NCBI RefSeq assembly: GCF_019396325.1
Contig: NZ_JAHKRO010000051.1
Location: 1-63,436, forward strand
DNA length: 63,436 bases
From: Nonomuraea ceibae
GTDB taxonomy: Bacteria; Actinomycetota; Actinomycetes; Streptosporangiales; Streptosporangiaceae
Direction of reading: 5' to 3'
The notes under the pieces are model-generated. The model was given only the letters and a program-made list of their open reading frames with translations, was not told where the DNA came from and searched no databases. Both the position numbers and the translations under genes were made by a program. The number at the start of each line of letters is the position of its first letter. Positions within the stretch are counted from its first letter, which is position 1. Below, in pieces: positions 33,062-42,500 of the stretch.

Positions 33062-33322
33062 GGGCCGGGGCTGAGGAACGAAGTTCCGGACCTTCGATCG
33101 CCCCCGGCCATCTACGGCGACCGGCCATGCAGTGGCGATCGTAAGGGCTGCATCTGTTCGGCGGTGCGGCAACCCCGGTCGGAGCGTTCGGTCCGTACGG
33201 CGGGCCGGCGTGCGGTGCCCGGCCCGGCGTCCCGCCGCGGTCCGGGACCGGCCCCCAGGCCGCACGCCCGGACGGCGGGCGGGCGAAGGGCCGGGGTGCG
33301 GCGGCGCGCCGCGCCGCCGTCT
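33062..33322. repeat. Dispersed 260-bp GC-rich repeat, copy B
   Basis: Second copy of the element at 30890-31145, ending in the same GGCGGCGCGCCGCGCCGCC palindromic tract. Here it sits between the coiled-coil pseudogene and the methyltransferase-HerA-NurA cargo, close to where GC content drops sharply. Confidence 0.65.
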
Positions 33323-33638
33323 TGATCCTCACAAGCTCAATTCAGCAAGAGAGCTTCCAAGGGAGTGTCCAAGGGGGCGAGACATCTCCGCAGGGAGAGG
33401 ACGCGGAATCGACCTGCACCACTCCCCGGGCTCCAACCCAAAGCTGCATCGACAGCCTCAGTTCGCCTCCACCGCGCATAATAGTTGTGGCATTGTTAGA
33501 TCCGAGACGGGTATCGAACAGGCGGATTCCACACTAAGGTTACAAGTCGTGCGTACGTAGCAGAGTGTATGAGGAGGCTGACAAGTGCCGGTTCCTGCCC
33601 TTGCAACCTTTGCCCTCTCGGGCGGTGCCTAGTCCTCT
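33323..33638. other. Lower-GC leader of the methyltransferase-HerA-NurA module
   Basis: 315 bp with falling GC content and no clear gene. It probably holds the module promoter; AT-rich candidates lie near 33475-33500 and 33530-33560. Confidence 0.35.
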
Positions 33639-34607
33639 ATGCACACCGACAATACGCAGCAGGCATCGAGTCCGTCTCGACGACAGTTCTCGGCAAATAC
33701 TGAACTGCGCAGCCCGCTACGCTACCCCGGAGGAAAGCGTCAGCTAGTGCCATTTTTTGTCGACCTTTTAAAGCTAAACGATCAAACTCCGCTGGACCTC
33801 TTCGTTGAACCGTTTGCTGGAGGAGGGGCGGTTTCGCTTCACCTTCTAGAAGCAGGGCTTATTGAACGCACGGTTCTAGCGGATCTAGATCCATTGGTAT
33901 ATGCCTTTTGGCATCAAGCGTGCTTTAAGACAGAACAACTGGTGGCCGACATCGCTACAGCCGATGTAACTCTAGAAGAGTGGCACAAACTCAGAGCCAA
34001 CCCAGGAAAAACGCTTCGCGAGAAAGCATACGCATGCCTTTTTTTGAACCGAACAAGCTACTCAGGGATTCTCCAAGGGAGAGCAGGCCCTATTGGCGGA
34101 CAAAGGCAGCAGAGTAAGTATAAAATCGACTGCAGATTCTACAAAGAAGAGATCATTCATCGACTTCGTCAGATAGGGCGGCTTGCTACCGAAGGACGGA
34201 TTGCCGCCGTACGACGCACCGATGTCCACACTACGGTTCGCTGGGTCGAGGAGAACTACTCCCAAAGTCGTCGACTATATTATTTCGACCCTCCCTTTTG
34301 GGAGAAGGGTGAGCGGCTCTACCGAAAGGCCTTTAGGCGACCTCAGCATGAGCGGCTCGCGAAGCTCCTCATTAACCTCCAAGCCCCATGGGTTCTTTCA
34401 TATGACTACCACGATGAAATCATCGATCTCTATCGCGCCTCCACAGACGCCAACGGCCGGACACCTGGCGGATTGGTGCCAGCTGGTACACCTCGGCTAC
34501 ACACTACCGACTTGACGTACTGCAACCGGCACGAGAAGCGTGGCGCCACCGAGCTGATCATCACAAATCTCAACAATGTACCACATGACTACATAAACAG
34601 GACATAA
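33639..34607 (+). CDS. D12-class (Dam-like) DNA adenine N6-methyltransferase
   Basis: A 322-residue methyltransferase. 'LRYPGGKRQLVPFF' and motif I 'LFVEPFAGGGAVSLHLLEAG' lie near residues 27-70, 'LADLDPLVYAFW' near 82, and catalytic motif IV DPPF (YYFDPPFWEKGERLY) near 215. The order matches D12/Dam enzymes, which methylate adenine. GC is about 50%, far below the flanks. First gene of a module with HerA and NurA; likely protects self DNA (inference). No strong ribosome site at ATG 33639, so the start is uncertain. Confidence 0.9.
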   Translation: MHTDNTQQASSPSRRQFSANTELRSPLRYPGGKRQLVPFFVDLLKLNDQTPLDLFVEPFAGGGAVSLHLLEAGLIERTVLADLDPLVYAFWHQACFKTEQLVADIATADVTLEEWHKLRANPGKTLREKAYACLFLNRTSYSGILQGRAGPIGGQRQQSKYKIDCRFYKEEIIHRLRQIGRLATEGRIAAVRRTDVHTTVRWVEENYSQSRRLYYFDPPFWEKGERLYRKAFRRPQHERLAKLLINLQAPWVLSYDYHDEIIDLYRASTDANGRTPGGLVPAGTPRLHTTDLTYCNRHEKRGATELIITNLNNVPHDYINRT

Positions 34608-34699
34608 TCAACTGAACATCCAGCTAGCCTTTGCGTCTAGCTTGTGGCAAAATAAACTGCACTATTTAATGGGACACGTGCGCATCTAAGGGGATGCCT

Positions 34700-36949
34700 A
34701 TGTCATCCGTACTGCTCGGTGCCGGCGCTGGAGCGGAAGAGTCTGCCCTCATCCAACTCCTGCACGAATCCGTCAAGGTGGGCGGAATCTTTGACTTCGG
34801 GTACCGCGAAGCGAACGTTCTGACCAACGACGACTGGCTTCACGCAGCTCATGGCGTCCCGCAACACTGCTTGCTTCTGGCATACCCACGAGGTCTCGAC
34901 TCTCCGAAGCAGGCAGTTAACATCGCCTCTGAAGACCGAGAGATCGTCTTGCTGCGGGTCCTGCGCGAGACCTCACTTCCAAACCAATCCGACCTCTCGC
35001 GTCTGCGGGCTGAGGACACAGATCGCACGATCACCAATCATTACAGACAGGACGGCCAAGAAAATCCTCCTGCCGACATTCTAACGCGCAGTCTGATGCA
35101 ACAGGCTGCATTTCGCTGCCGCATTCTGGGGACCTTCACCGAGAACGAGAAAGGTGACCTCGTCTTCGGTAAGGACGTGGACGCAGTTTATGCGGCTGCG
35201 GGCTACGTTGTCGCAAAACCTCATGGTTCCAGCCTGCAGCAAGTCGTCGATCACGTTGAGCTCCCCATGGGTGAGCGTGAAGACGAGCAGCATGGTGATG
35301 AGGCGCCAAATGCTGATCTACCCGACACCGACGCTACGATCACCGTAGGAAAGCTGCGTTATTCTTCCACGCGCCGGCGGGAGTGGGTTGCGCGTGACCA
35401 GCAGAGAACTACCGAGGTTCATGTACGCGTACGTCCAAAAGATTTCGTGGCGCACAAGACGGCAGTTTTTGGCATGACGCGCGCCGGCAAGTCAAACACC
35501 ATGAAGGTCCTCGCTGCAGCTGTTCATCTATACGCGCACAAAACTGCTACTCGAGTTGGCCAGCTCATCTTCGATCCGGCAGGGGAATATGCTTATGCAA
35601 ACCGCCAAGACAAGACAGCACTATCCCAACTCGGTGACAACGTTCGCATCTATCGTTTAGGGGCTACGGACGAAGATCGCCGCCGCAACATTCGTCCTCT
35701 ATCCCTCAACTTTTTCGATGAGCCTCAGATTGACGGGTGCTGGAGTCTCATCGAATCCTTCTTCAAAGGAGACAACCGCAAGTACATTCAGAACTTTCTA
35801 TCCTGCGACCCTACTCGTTCGCCTGAAAGCACGGAGAGTGAGGGCGATAAGAAACGCCTTCTAGCAGTCCGAGCAATGTACTATGCGATTCTCCTTCATG
35901 CGGGGCTTGAGGCTCCTCAAGGCTGGACCTGTAAGCTTCCAACAAACACCGACACGCGAGCACTCATCGGAATCACAGGATCCGACGTCATAACCGTCAA
36001 TGCGCGGCAGCTTATGGCGGCGAGCTCGATCATCGCTAGGGCCGCCGCTGGGGTCTCATCCAGAAACCAAACCGACGCCGTAGCCGTGAAGATGTATTTT
36101 TCTGACTCCTCTATCGGTGGACACGGCGACCCGAGCATAGATGGCATGGTAGGTATGTTGGCGACAAGTGGACGAGCTAATGGCTATAAGGAGCTTCGCG
36201 CCCTTAAGCCATACCACCAGCCAAACTCTCGGGCCGACTTCGCACCTGCCATCTACGGAGACCTTGCGCGCGGCCGGCTCGTCATCGTCGATCTGTCTCG
36301 CGGCTCTGAGCAGGTCCTACAGACATGCGCGGAGCGTGTGGTTAACGAGATAATCGGCCGCGCTTCTGCACGTTTCCGAGACGGAAAGCCACCCCGTCCT
36401 ATGCAGATTTTCCTCGAAGAGGCGCACCGGCTTTTGGATCGCGACAAGTTCAACAAAGCCGCCAGCAGCAATGATCCGTATGTGCGCCTAGCTAAAGAGG
36501 CAGCGAAGTATAAGATTGGAATGATCTACGCGACTCAGGAAGTATCTAGCGTCGACGAAATGATCTTGTCAAACACGGCCAACTGGGTCTGCGCCTACAT
36601 GAACAACGCTAGCGAGATGAAGAAGCTGGCTAATTATTACGACTTCGGAGATTTCTCCGACCAGATCCTAAGCGCCGACGATCGCGGTTTCGTGCGTCTA
36701 CGTACCGACTCTTCTCCTTACACCATTCCCGTTCAAATTGCTAAGTTCGATCTCGACATGGTGAATTATGTTCGAAGCGAAACAGGTCTCCCTCCCACCA
36801 CAGCAAGTACGGACTTCGCTCCGGATGCTGAAATTGAGGAAGACATGTACGAAGACTGCCCAGATCCAGACGAGATTTTCGCCCGTACTAGCGTAAACGA
36901 GACTGGCCCGGCTGCCCTAGCTACTCTCTTCGACGAGATCGGCGACTGA
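34700..36949 (+). CDS. HerA/FtsK-like DNA translocase ATPase (DUF87 type)
   Basis: A 749-residue hexameric-motor-type ATPase. An N-terminal region resembles the HerA beta-barrel; Walker A is GMTRAGKSNT near 260, followed by 'LIFDPAGEYAY'. Walker B is QIFLEEAHRLL near 570, then 'YATQEVSSVDEMILSNTANWVCAYM', a HerA sensor-like segment. HerA-family pumps pair with NurA nucleases in end resection and in phage defence. AAGGGG is 6 bp before ATG 34700 (ATG 34694 is too close to it). Stop is 1 bp before the NurA-like gene. Confidence 0.9.
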   Translation: MSSVLLGAGAGAEESALIQLLHESVKVGGIFDFGYREANVLTNDDWLHAAHGVPQHCLLLAYPRGLDSPKQAVNIASEDREIVLLRVLRETSLPNQSDLSRLRAEDTDRTITNHYRQDGQENPPADILTRSLMQQAAFRCRILGTFTENEKGDLVFGKDVDAVYAAAGYVVAKPHGSSLQQVVDHVELPMGEREDEQHGDEAPNADLPDTDATITVGKLRYSSTRRREWVARDQQRTTEVHVRVRPKDFVAHKTAVFGMTRAGKSNTMKVLAAAVHLYAHKTATRVGQLIFDPAGEYAYANRQDKTALSQLGDNVRIYRLGATDEDRRRNIRPLSLNFFDEPQIDGCWSLIESFFKGDNRKYIQNFLSCDPTRSPESTESEGDKKRLLAVRAMYYAILLHAGLEAPQGWTCKLPTNTDTRALIGITGSDVITVNARQLMAASSIIARAAAGVSSRNQTDAVAVKMYFSDSSIGGHGDPSIDGMVGMLATSGRANGYKELRALKPYHQPNSRADFAPAIYGDLARGRLVIVDLSRGSEQVLQTCAERVVNEIIGRASARFRDGKPPRPMQIFLEEAHRLLDRDKFNKAASSNDPYVRLAKEAAKYKIGMIYATQEVSSVDEMILSNTANWVCAYMNNASEMKKLANYYDFGDFSDQILSADDRGFVRLRTDSSPYTIPVQIAKFDLDMVNYVRSETGLPPTTASTDFAPDAEIEEDMYEDCPDPDEIFARTSVNETGPAALATLFDEIGD

Positions 36950-36950
36950 T

Positions 36951-38390
36951 ATGCCTTACAGTAGTCGATTGCCTGGGGGTGCGATCCGTTATGAGATGGC
37001 ATCTGGGATGGGGCACGGGCCTACCGTTTCTAATGAGCGCATTCGAGAGAGACTAGCCCACTATCGTCGACCGGACGCGAGCTTTGATTTCAGCAGAATA
37101 GAGGGACTAGTTGAACCGGCTAATAGCCTAGATCAGCCTACGGCCCCTTCTATCAGGTATGTCGTAGCGGTTGACGGCTCGAGCCATGAGTACGAAGAGG
37201 CATTCGATAGGTACCCATCAACACGGGTCCTATACCTGCAAATCGCTGGTGTTTTCATTGATCTGCAGCAGATGCAGAGCCATACAGGACCCTTCGTCAG
37301 CCCGAGTCGCATCGCGGAGGCCTTGGAGGCATCGGTAGTTTCAGGCTTTCTTCCTGGATCCTATCTAGAACACGACCAATATAGCGATCCTCATGAGGCT
37401 TTTCGCTCGGAACTCTACGATCTATTTTATTCGACTCAGGTACAGAACCGTTCTCTCCTCGAGGTGCTGTCAGAGGTACAACGTTATGGTTTGGACAAAG
37501 ATTCAGAAGCTGCGCAACGAGGCGATATTCTTCTACCTAAGTGCCCTAATCGCGCTTGCTCGCTAAACGATCCTACTGCCGCTAAACGTTCCGGGCTACG
37601 CACTCCTCTGAAGACTCCCGGTGAGTGCCCTTCGTGCCACAAGATCCTCTGGGCCACGGATACTTTCCGCGTTTATGAGGAGTTTAAGCCGGACGCTACA
37701 AATGGCGAGGCATTGGGCCGCGTACGCGATATCGTGGAACACTTGGTCCTAGTCGGCGTTGCATTGAGCTTTGAACAGCTATATCCTAGACTTCTCTCCC
37801 AGACAGCGTTTCTGTACGATGGGGATCTCGCTGTCTTCGGAAATAGCGCTCGGATTTTTCGTGGCCTACTTGGATGCTGGCAAGCCCTATGGAAGCGTTG
37901 CCATAGTCGAGGGCAAAAGCCTCCCGTAGTCTTGGGTATCGCCAAAAGCGGCTATCCCGTCGAACATTTCAAAGGCATTCAGCGTACTGCGCTCGTCAAA
38001 GAGCGTGAACTACCTGTCCCTCGGCAGGCATTCATGCGCCTAGACGACTCTTATATGAGAGAGGTGCTTCGAGTTCAAAGTCTTACTGAGACCTACTACG
38101 GCAGGAAGTTCTTCTATCATGCTGCGGATGGCCAGTTACTAGTTATCACTGTCCCTCCCCAGGAGGGTTTGGCTTATACAAAAGGGAAGGACAGCGGCGC
38201 CGATAATCCATCTCGTTTCCCTACCCTAAGGCGGACCCTGGAGGTCTTGGATCGAATGGGCAGCCGATTGTACGACGATGCAGTCATCCCTGTGTCCCTG
38301 GCCCACAACTGGGCTGCCTATCCTCTTGCTAATGCGGATCGCGTACTACGTATCCTCACTGATCAGGCGATCAGGAACCGTGAGCCCTGA
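36951..38390 (+). CDS. NurA-like nuclease with zinc-ribbon insertion
   Basis: A 479-residue protein with the NurA fold signatures: 'VVAVDGSSHEYE' (metal-binding Asp) near 75 and 'FLYDGDLAVFG' (second Asp) near 287. Between them lie C-x4-C (CPNRAC) and C-x2-C (CPSCH) zinc-ribbon Cys pairs near 198 and 224, and the C-terminal 'PLANADRVLRI' is also NurA-like. NurA enzymes are Mn-dependent 5' exo/endonucleases activated by HerA. Immediately downstream of herA, low GC, same operon. ATG 36951 used; ATG 36993 is an alternative. Confidence 0.83.
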   Translation: MPYSSRLPGGAIRYEMASGMGHGPTVSNERIRERLAHYRRPDASFDFSRIEGLVEPANSLDQPTAPSIRYVVAVDGSSHEYEEAFDRYPSTRVLYLQIAGVFIDLQQMQSHTGPFVSPSRIAEALEASVVSGFLPGSYLEHDQYSDPHEAFRSELYDLFYSTQVQNRSLLEVLSEVQRYGLDKDSEAAQRGDILLPKCPNRACSLNDPTAAKRSGLRTPLKTPGECPSCHKILWATDTFRVYEEFKPDATNGEALGRVRDIVEHLVLVGVALSFEQLYPRLLSQTAFLYDGDLAVFGNSARIFRGLLGCWQALWKRCHSRGQKPPVVLGIAKSGYPVEHFKGIQRTALVKERELPVPRQAFMRLDDSYMREVLRVQSLTETYYGRKFFYHAADGQLLVITVPPQEGLAYTKGKDSGADNPSRFPTLRRTLEVLDRMGSRLYDDAVIPVSLAHNWAAYPLANADRVLRILTDQAIRNREP

Positions 38391-38627
38391 CAGCTTGCAA
38401 GCCAACTCCAACGATAACTAGTAGAACTCTCATGTGAAGAGGCAGCTTCAAGGCAGAGCTTCGCCGTAAAGAGGCCTGATACAAAGTGGAGTGCTCGCAG
38501 TCCGGGCGTGGCGGCCTCCTCAGGCCGATTTCGGGGTGATTTAGGTTGAACGGTCAGTGGTCAGAGATCTCGGTGGGCGGCGTCGGAAACCATGTACTGG
38601 AGATGCGCAAGACGGTAACTTCGCGAT

Positions 38628-39191
38628 GTGACTGATGACGCTGAGCTGACACGCTGGGTCGTACATGGGGAGCGGCTGGTCTATGACAACCGGTGGATCC
38701 GGTTGGGGCTGGCGGATGTGGAGATCCCGGGTGGGGAGCGCTTCGAGCATCACGTGGTGCACTTGGATCGGGCCGCGATCGCGGTTGTGCTGGATGAGCA
38801 GGATCGGGTCTTGCTGATGTGGCGGCATCGGTTCGTGTTCGATCGGTGGGGGTGGGAGCTTCCCGGTGGGCTGATCGAGGCGGGTGAGGATCCGATGGTC
38901 ACCGCTCTGCGGGAGGTGGAGGAGGAGACCGGGTATCGGCCGAAAGGCTTGGAACTTCTGGTCTCGTATCAGCCCATGGCGGGGATGGTCGACTCCGAGC
39001 ACATCCTGTTCGTGGGGCGCGGGGCCGAGCTGGTGGGCAGGCCTGAGGGTGAGGTGGAGGCCGACCGGATCGAGTGGATCCCCATGAGTGAGATCCCGGG
39101 CATGGTGGCACGCGGGGACATCTGGACGTCGGGGACCTTGGTCGGAGTGCTTCAGGCTCAGGTGTGGCTCAACAACCAGGACCGCGGTTGA
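38628..39191 (+). CDS. Nudix hydrolase (candidate Pif-like transfer immunity factor)
   Basis: A 187-residue Nudix protein. The Nudix box 'GLIEAGEDPMVTALREVEEETGY' is near residues 82-104; the rest resembles ADP-ribose pyrophosphatase-type enzymes ('VVHGERLVYDNRWIRLGLADVEIPGGERFEHHVV'). In pSAM2 the Nudix protein Pif blocks redundant conjugal transfer, and its placement among element regulators matches. Nucleotide housecleaning is the alternative. GTG 38628. Convergent with and overlapping the HTH-TPR regulator by 23 bp. Confidence 0.88.
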   Translation: MTDDAELTRWVVHGERLVYDNRWIRLGLADVEIPGGERFEHHVVHLDRAAIAVVLDEQDRVLLMWRHRFVFDRWGWELPGGLIEAGEDPMVTALREVEEETGYRPKGLELLVSYQPMAGMVDSEHILFVGRGAELVGRPEGEVEADRIEWIPMSEIPGMVARGDIWTSGTLVGVLQAQVWLNNQDRG

Positions 39192-40386
39192 CGGCCTTGG
39201 CCAGTTCGTTGATGCGGCGGCGTTGCCGGCGACTGCCGGTCATGGTGGCCAACTGCTGGGCTCGCTGAATGTGGGGCTGGGCAGCTTCGGGGTCGCCAGC
39301 GGCGAGCAGGGCGTGGGCGAGGTCGCAGCGGACGCCGGACTCGGCGCGGTTGTAGGTGCCGTCCATTCCGGCCAAGGCTGAGCGTAGGTCCTCGGCGGTG
39401 GCGGGGTCGCCGAAGCGGACCAGGCAGTTGCCGCGCCAGCGGGCCAGGTGGTGGGTGTTGATCGACAGGTAGGGCGTGTCCGGGTCGGCGTCCCCGTCGG
39501 GGAGCAGCGAGACGGCTTGATCGAGGGCGCGGCGGCAGGTGGCCTCGTCGCCCAGGACAGCGGCGGCTTCCGCCTCAGCGGCTGAGAGCCAGGTCCTGAG
39601 CCGGGCAGGTACGCGGGTGTGATGCTGGGCATGCACGTGCTGCAGGAGCTTCATCGCCTCAGCAGGCCGGCCGAGTTCCATCAGGACGTAGGCCTGTTCG
39701 CCGGAGACGTAGGCCAGGACGGCCGGGTCCTCGGCTTCGTAGGCGGCGGCTCTGGCCTGTTCATAGTGGAGCCAGGCGTCTTTGAGGGTCAGGGCGTTGA
39801 TGGCCTGCCATCCGGCCAGGGAGGCGGTTTCGGCGAGGAGGTGGGCGAGTTCGGCGCGCATGGCGGGGCGTACGGCGTGACGGTGTGCGCGCTGGATCTG
39901 GGAGATCTGCGCGCGCATCTTGTCGGCGATGGCCACTCCCCCGAGCCGCCGGTCCAGGAGGCGCAGGTTGTTGGTGTCGGTGCGCAGGATCATGACCGTG
40001 GTGGGGTCGATGGTGGCCGTGCTGTCCAGCAGTTCGGCGAGTTCGCGGGCCTGGTCTTCGTGCTCGTCGTCCTCTTCGTAGGCCTGGGGTGTACCGGCGA
40101 GCGGGGCCAGGCCGAGGAGCATGCGGGCATGGTCGGGCAGGCGGAGACCGTTGGCGACGCGCTCGATGACGGCGAGCTCTTTGATGCAGCCGCCCCCGTT
40201 GAGGATCTTGTTGACGCGAGGCTGGCCAAGGCCGGTGGCGGTGCCGATGCGGACCTGACTGGCGCCGTATTTGCGGGCGATCCTGAAAAGTCCGGCAATG
40301 TCGCGGTTCTTGAGTATTTCCCGGGTTTCGTCCTGATCCCAGACGGCGGCGGGTAGCTCAATTGGGTCGAACGCGCCATTTTGCAT
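39169..40386 (-). CDS. HTH regulator with TPR-like repeats
   Basis: A 405-residue protein. The N-terminal HTH ('DIAGLFRIARKYGASQVRIGTATGLGQPRVNKILNGG') is XRE-like and is followed by a long helical TPR-type sensor ('GWQAINALTLKDAWLHYEQARAAAYEAEDPAVLAYVSGEQAYVLMELG'). This architecture is common in actinomycetes for peptide-sensing or developmental regulators. ATG 40386; the open frame extends to 40854 without coding character. Divergent from the AICE1 core genes. Role in element control is inferred. Confidence 0.85.
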   Translation of the reverse strand: MQNGAFDPIELPAAVWDQDETREILKNRDIAGLFRIARKYGASQVRIGTATGLGQPRVNKILNGGGCIKELAVIERVANGLRLPDHARMLLGLAPLAGTPQAYEEDDEHEDQARELAELLDSTATIDPTTVMILRTDTNNLRLLDRRLGGVAIADKMRAQISQIQRAHRHAVRPAMRAELAHLLAETASLAGWQAINALTLKDAWLHYEQARAAAYEAEDPAVLAYVSGEQAYVLMELGRPAEAMKLLQHVHAQHHTRVPARLRTWLSAAEAEAAAVLGDEATCRRALDQAVSLLPDGDADPDTPYLSINTHHLARWRGNCLVRFGDPATAEDLRSALAGMDGTYNRAESGVRCDLAHALLAAGDPEAAQPHIQRAQQLATMTGSRRQRRRINELAKAVNRGPGC

Positions 40387-40494
40387 TTCGGACCTCCGGC
40401 TTTCCGTTGCCGGGATGATGTCGTGCTCCGCCGTGGAGCCTATATGCGCTCGTGCTATATCAGCGTGAGATAGGTCTGAAAAGCATGGACATTC

Positions 40495-40920
40495 ATGCTG
40501 ACCGGCATGACAACGCCAGTTAGATGCACAGAGTGCGAGGGACGAGGCTGGAAGATCGTCACTCGTCGCGGCCACGTGACCGCCTCCGGGCTGGGCCTGG
40601 CCGCGTCCGCTCAGGAGGACTGCCTTTCCTGCATCGGCGCCCCTGAGACGCAGCGAGAGGGCTTCTCCTGGACCGTCCGCGTTCTCACCGAGAACGGCGA
40701 AGTCGCTGGTCCGAGCGGATGGAGCGGGTTCCAGGCGACCGCGATGGACGAGCTGCGCACGGCGATGCGCGCCATGCCGCGCGAAACCTCGATCCGGGGC
40801 AGCATCCGGCACACCTGCTACGACTTCGGCGCCGGCGAGAACGCCCAGGCTCAACGCGAGATCTTCCGCGCCTACGTGGATCCCGCCGAGTCGGTGCGAT
40901 TCGAGCGGGTGGAAAAATGA
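40495..40920 (+). CDS. Hypothetical protein with N-terminal Cys pairs
   Basis: A 141-residue protein. 'VRCTECEGRGWKIVTR' (C-x2-C) and 'DCLSCIG' (C-x2-C) suggest a zinc-binding or DnaJ-like Cys motif; the remainder is globular. ATG 40495 or 40507 both possible; no strong ribosome site. Its stop overlaps the start of the next gene (ATGA). Family unknown. Confidence 0.7.
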   Translation: MLTGMTTPVRCTECEGRGWKIVTRRGHVTASGLGLAASAQEDCLSCIGAPETQREGFSWTVRVLTENGEVAGPSGWSGFQATAMDELRTAMRAMPRETSIRGSIRHTCYDFGAGENAQAQREIFRAYVDPAESVRFERVEK

Positions 40921-41252
40921 TCTCCCCGGCCATGGTCACTTTGGACCCATGCCGGTCAGCGGAAATCCTCCGCGACGCTTTGCAGCGAGACGGCATCAAT
41001 TCCGACGTCCACGACGGTTACGGGCTGGCACTGGTTTCAGTCTGGGTGGGCTTGGTCGTGTGGTGCGACGGCGAACGTCTTTGGTGGCGTACCGGATGGA
41101 ATGCCGATCGCCGCCGCGTCATTTACGCCTGGCATCCGGCGTCTGATCCTCTCCGGGCGGCCCGCCGGATCGCCATGCGGTACGCCGAGCTCCGCGCCCA
41201 GCACCACCCGATCACCTCGCACCGCCCTGGAACCTCGGCGGAGCCGTTGTGA
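40917..41252 (+). CDS. Hypothetical protein
   Basis: A 111-residue Trp-rich soluble protein ('DGYGLALVSVWVGLVVWCDGERLWWRTGW'). Coupled at both ends: ATG overlaps the previous TGA, and its TGA overlaps the GTG of the following gene. Resembles small proteins in the control region of actinomycete integrative elements; function unknown. Confidence 0.7.
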   Translation: MISPAMVTLDPCRSAEILRDALQRDGINSDVHDGYGLALVSVWVGLVVWCDGERLWWRTGWNADRRRVIYAWHPASDPLRAARRIAMRYAELRAQHHPITSHRPGTSAEPL

Positions 41253-41665
41253 GCCGGATCGGCTGGCGGGCCACCATCGTGAGCACTCTGCACAGTCACG
41301 CCCGCATCCGTGCCAACAGCGCTGCGCTGATGGGCCGTGAGGGGGTCGTGGTCGCGGAGCTCCGCAACGGCACTGCGGCTCTGGTGCAGCTCGATGAGCA
41401 CCCGTTCGGTCTGCCCTGCGGGGTTCTACGCTGGCCACTGCAATGGGACGATCTCGATCTCAAAGAGCCGATCGAGGTGGCTTGTCCCCTGGACTACGTG
41501 GTCGGCCTCTCGGCGGGCCAGGTGCACGCGGTCATCCCCGGCACAACGGCCAGCCTCTGCTCGGCTCCAGTCCGGCCGCTGCCGTTCTGCGGCTGGTCGG
41601 TCAGGTTCTCTCCGCACGTTCCCCGGGCTTGCCCCGCGTGCGCGTCCCTCGTGACAGGCTCCTGA
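41249..41665 (+). CDS. Hypothetical protein
   Basis: A 138-residue protein from GTG 41249, coupled to the preceding gene. A central 'AALVQLDEHPFGLPCGVLRWPLQWDDLDL' region looks like a small beta-barrel, and the tail has a C-x2-C (ACPACAS). Third gene of a three-gene unit upstream of the GntR regulator. Not recognised. Confidence 0.65.
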   Translation: MSRIGWRATIVSTLHSHARIRANSAALMGREGVVVAELRNGTAALVQLDEHPFGLPCGVLRWPLQWDDLDLKEPIEVACPLDYVVGLSAGQVHAVIPGTTASLCSAPVRPLPFCGWSVRFSPHVPRACPACASLVTGS

Positions 41666-41726
41666 GTTACATCCTGCTCGCTTATGAACGCGGGCCGCTG
41701 ACAGGCCTGAGCTCAGCCGGTACTGT

Positions 41727-41760
41727 GCTTATGCGCACAAGTGGAAGAGTGAACGGGCGG
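41727..41760 (+). promoter_or_regulatory. Operator-like repeat upstream of gntR (AICE1)
   Basis: Segment CTTAT-n4-ACAAGTGGA-n2-AG-n-GAACG at 41729-41755 matches the segment at 42543-42570 before the pra gene. Duplication at both promoters suggests the GntR/KorSA-like product binds here. Confidence 0.55.
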
Positions 41761-41765
41761 TTGAG

Positions 41766-42482
41766 ATGGGCATGGATTTCGCCCCACCTAAATACGCGCA
41801 GGTCATGCGGACGATTCAGGACCGCATCGAGTCGGGCGAGTACGCCCCTGGTGACATGCTGCCGTCCGAAACCCAGCTTGTACGCGAACTCGGCGTCGGC
41901 CGGACCACCGTCGTACGCGCGTTGCAGACCCTCGCCATGCAGGGATGGATCGAACGGGAGCACGGGCGCGGCTCGTTCGTCAAAGGCCGTCCACAGAGCG
42001 CGGCCGACCGGGTACGCCCCAGCCTGACGACAGCGGAGCATGGCGAGAGCCCGGATGCGGTCCTTGAGGCCGGAAGGGTTCCAGCTCCCCGCCATATCGC
42101 CCGGCTGCTGGGCGTCGCCGAGAAGACTCCCGTGGTGGTACGCAAGCGGCTCGCGCGGCAGGCCGATGTGATCTCGGCGGTAGAGACCGTCTGGGTCCCG
42201 CTGGAACACGCCCTCGGCACCGACCTGGACAAGCCCGAACCCTTGCGGCGCGGCATCCGCCAGCACCTCCAGGCCGTCAAGCACCTGCGCTTCGACCACA
42301 TCACCGAGCGGATCAACGCCCGCCCGCCGACCGAGGAAGAGGCCGAACTGCTCGGCTCGTCCGGGCCGCTCCTCGGCGTGCTGGCCACTGTGCACGACCC
42401 AGCCGGCAACGCGCTGATGGTGATCAGCCTGGCCCTGCCGGGGAGCCTGCACGAGCTCGAAGATGTCTTCAAGGTGAGCTAA
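41766..42482 (+). CDS. GntR-family regulator, KorSA-like
   Basis: A 238-residue GntR/HutC regulator. Winged helix 'KYAQVMRTIQDRIESGEYAPGDMLPSETQLVRELGVGRTTVVRALQTLAMQGWI' occupies residues 9-65 and a UTRA ligand domain about 100-235. In pSAM2, KorSA of this family represses pra and itself to hold the element in the integrated state. Shared operator-like repeats before this gene and before pra support the same circuit here. Confidence 0.9.
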   Translation: MGMDFAPPKYAQVMRTIQDRIESGEYAPGDMLPSETQLVRELGVGRTTVVRALQTLAMQGWIEREHGRGSFVKGRPQSAADRVRPSLTTAEHGESPDAVLEAGRVPAPRHIARLLGVAEKTPVVVRKRLARQADVISAVETVWVPLEHALGTDLDKPEPLRRGIRQHLQAVKHLRFDHITERINARPPTEEEAELLGSSGPLLGVLATVHDPAGNALMVISLALPGSLHELEDVFKVS

Positions 42483-42500
42483 CTCTTACCCCCCTTACCG

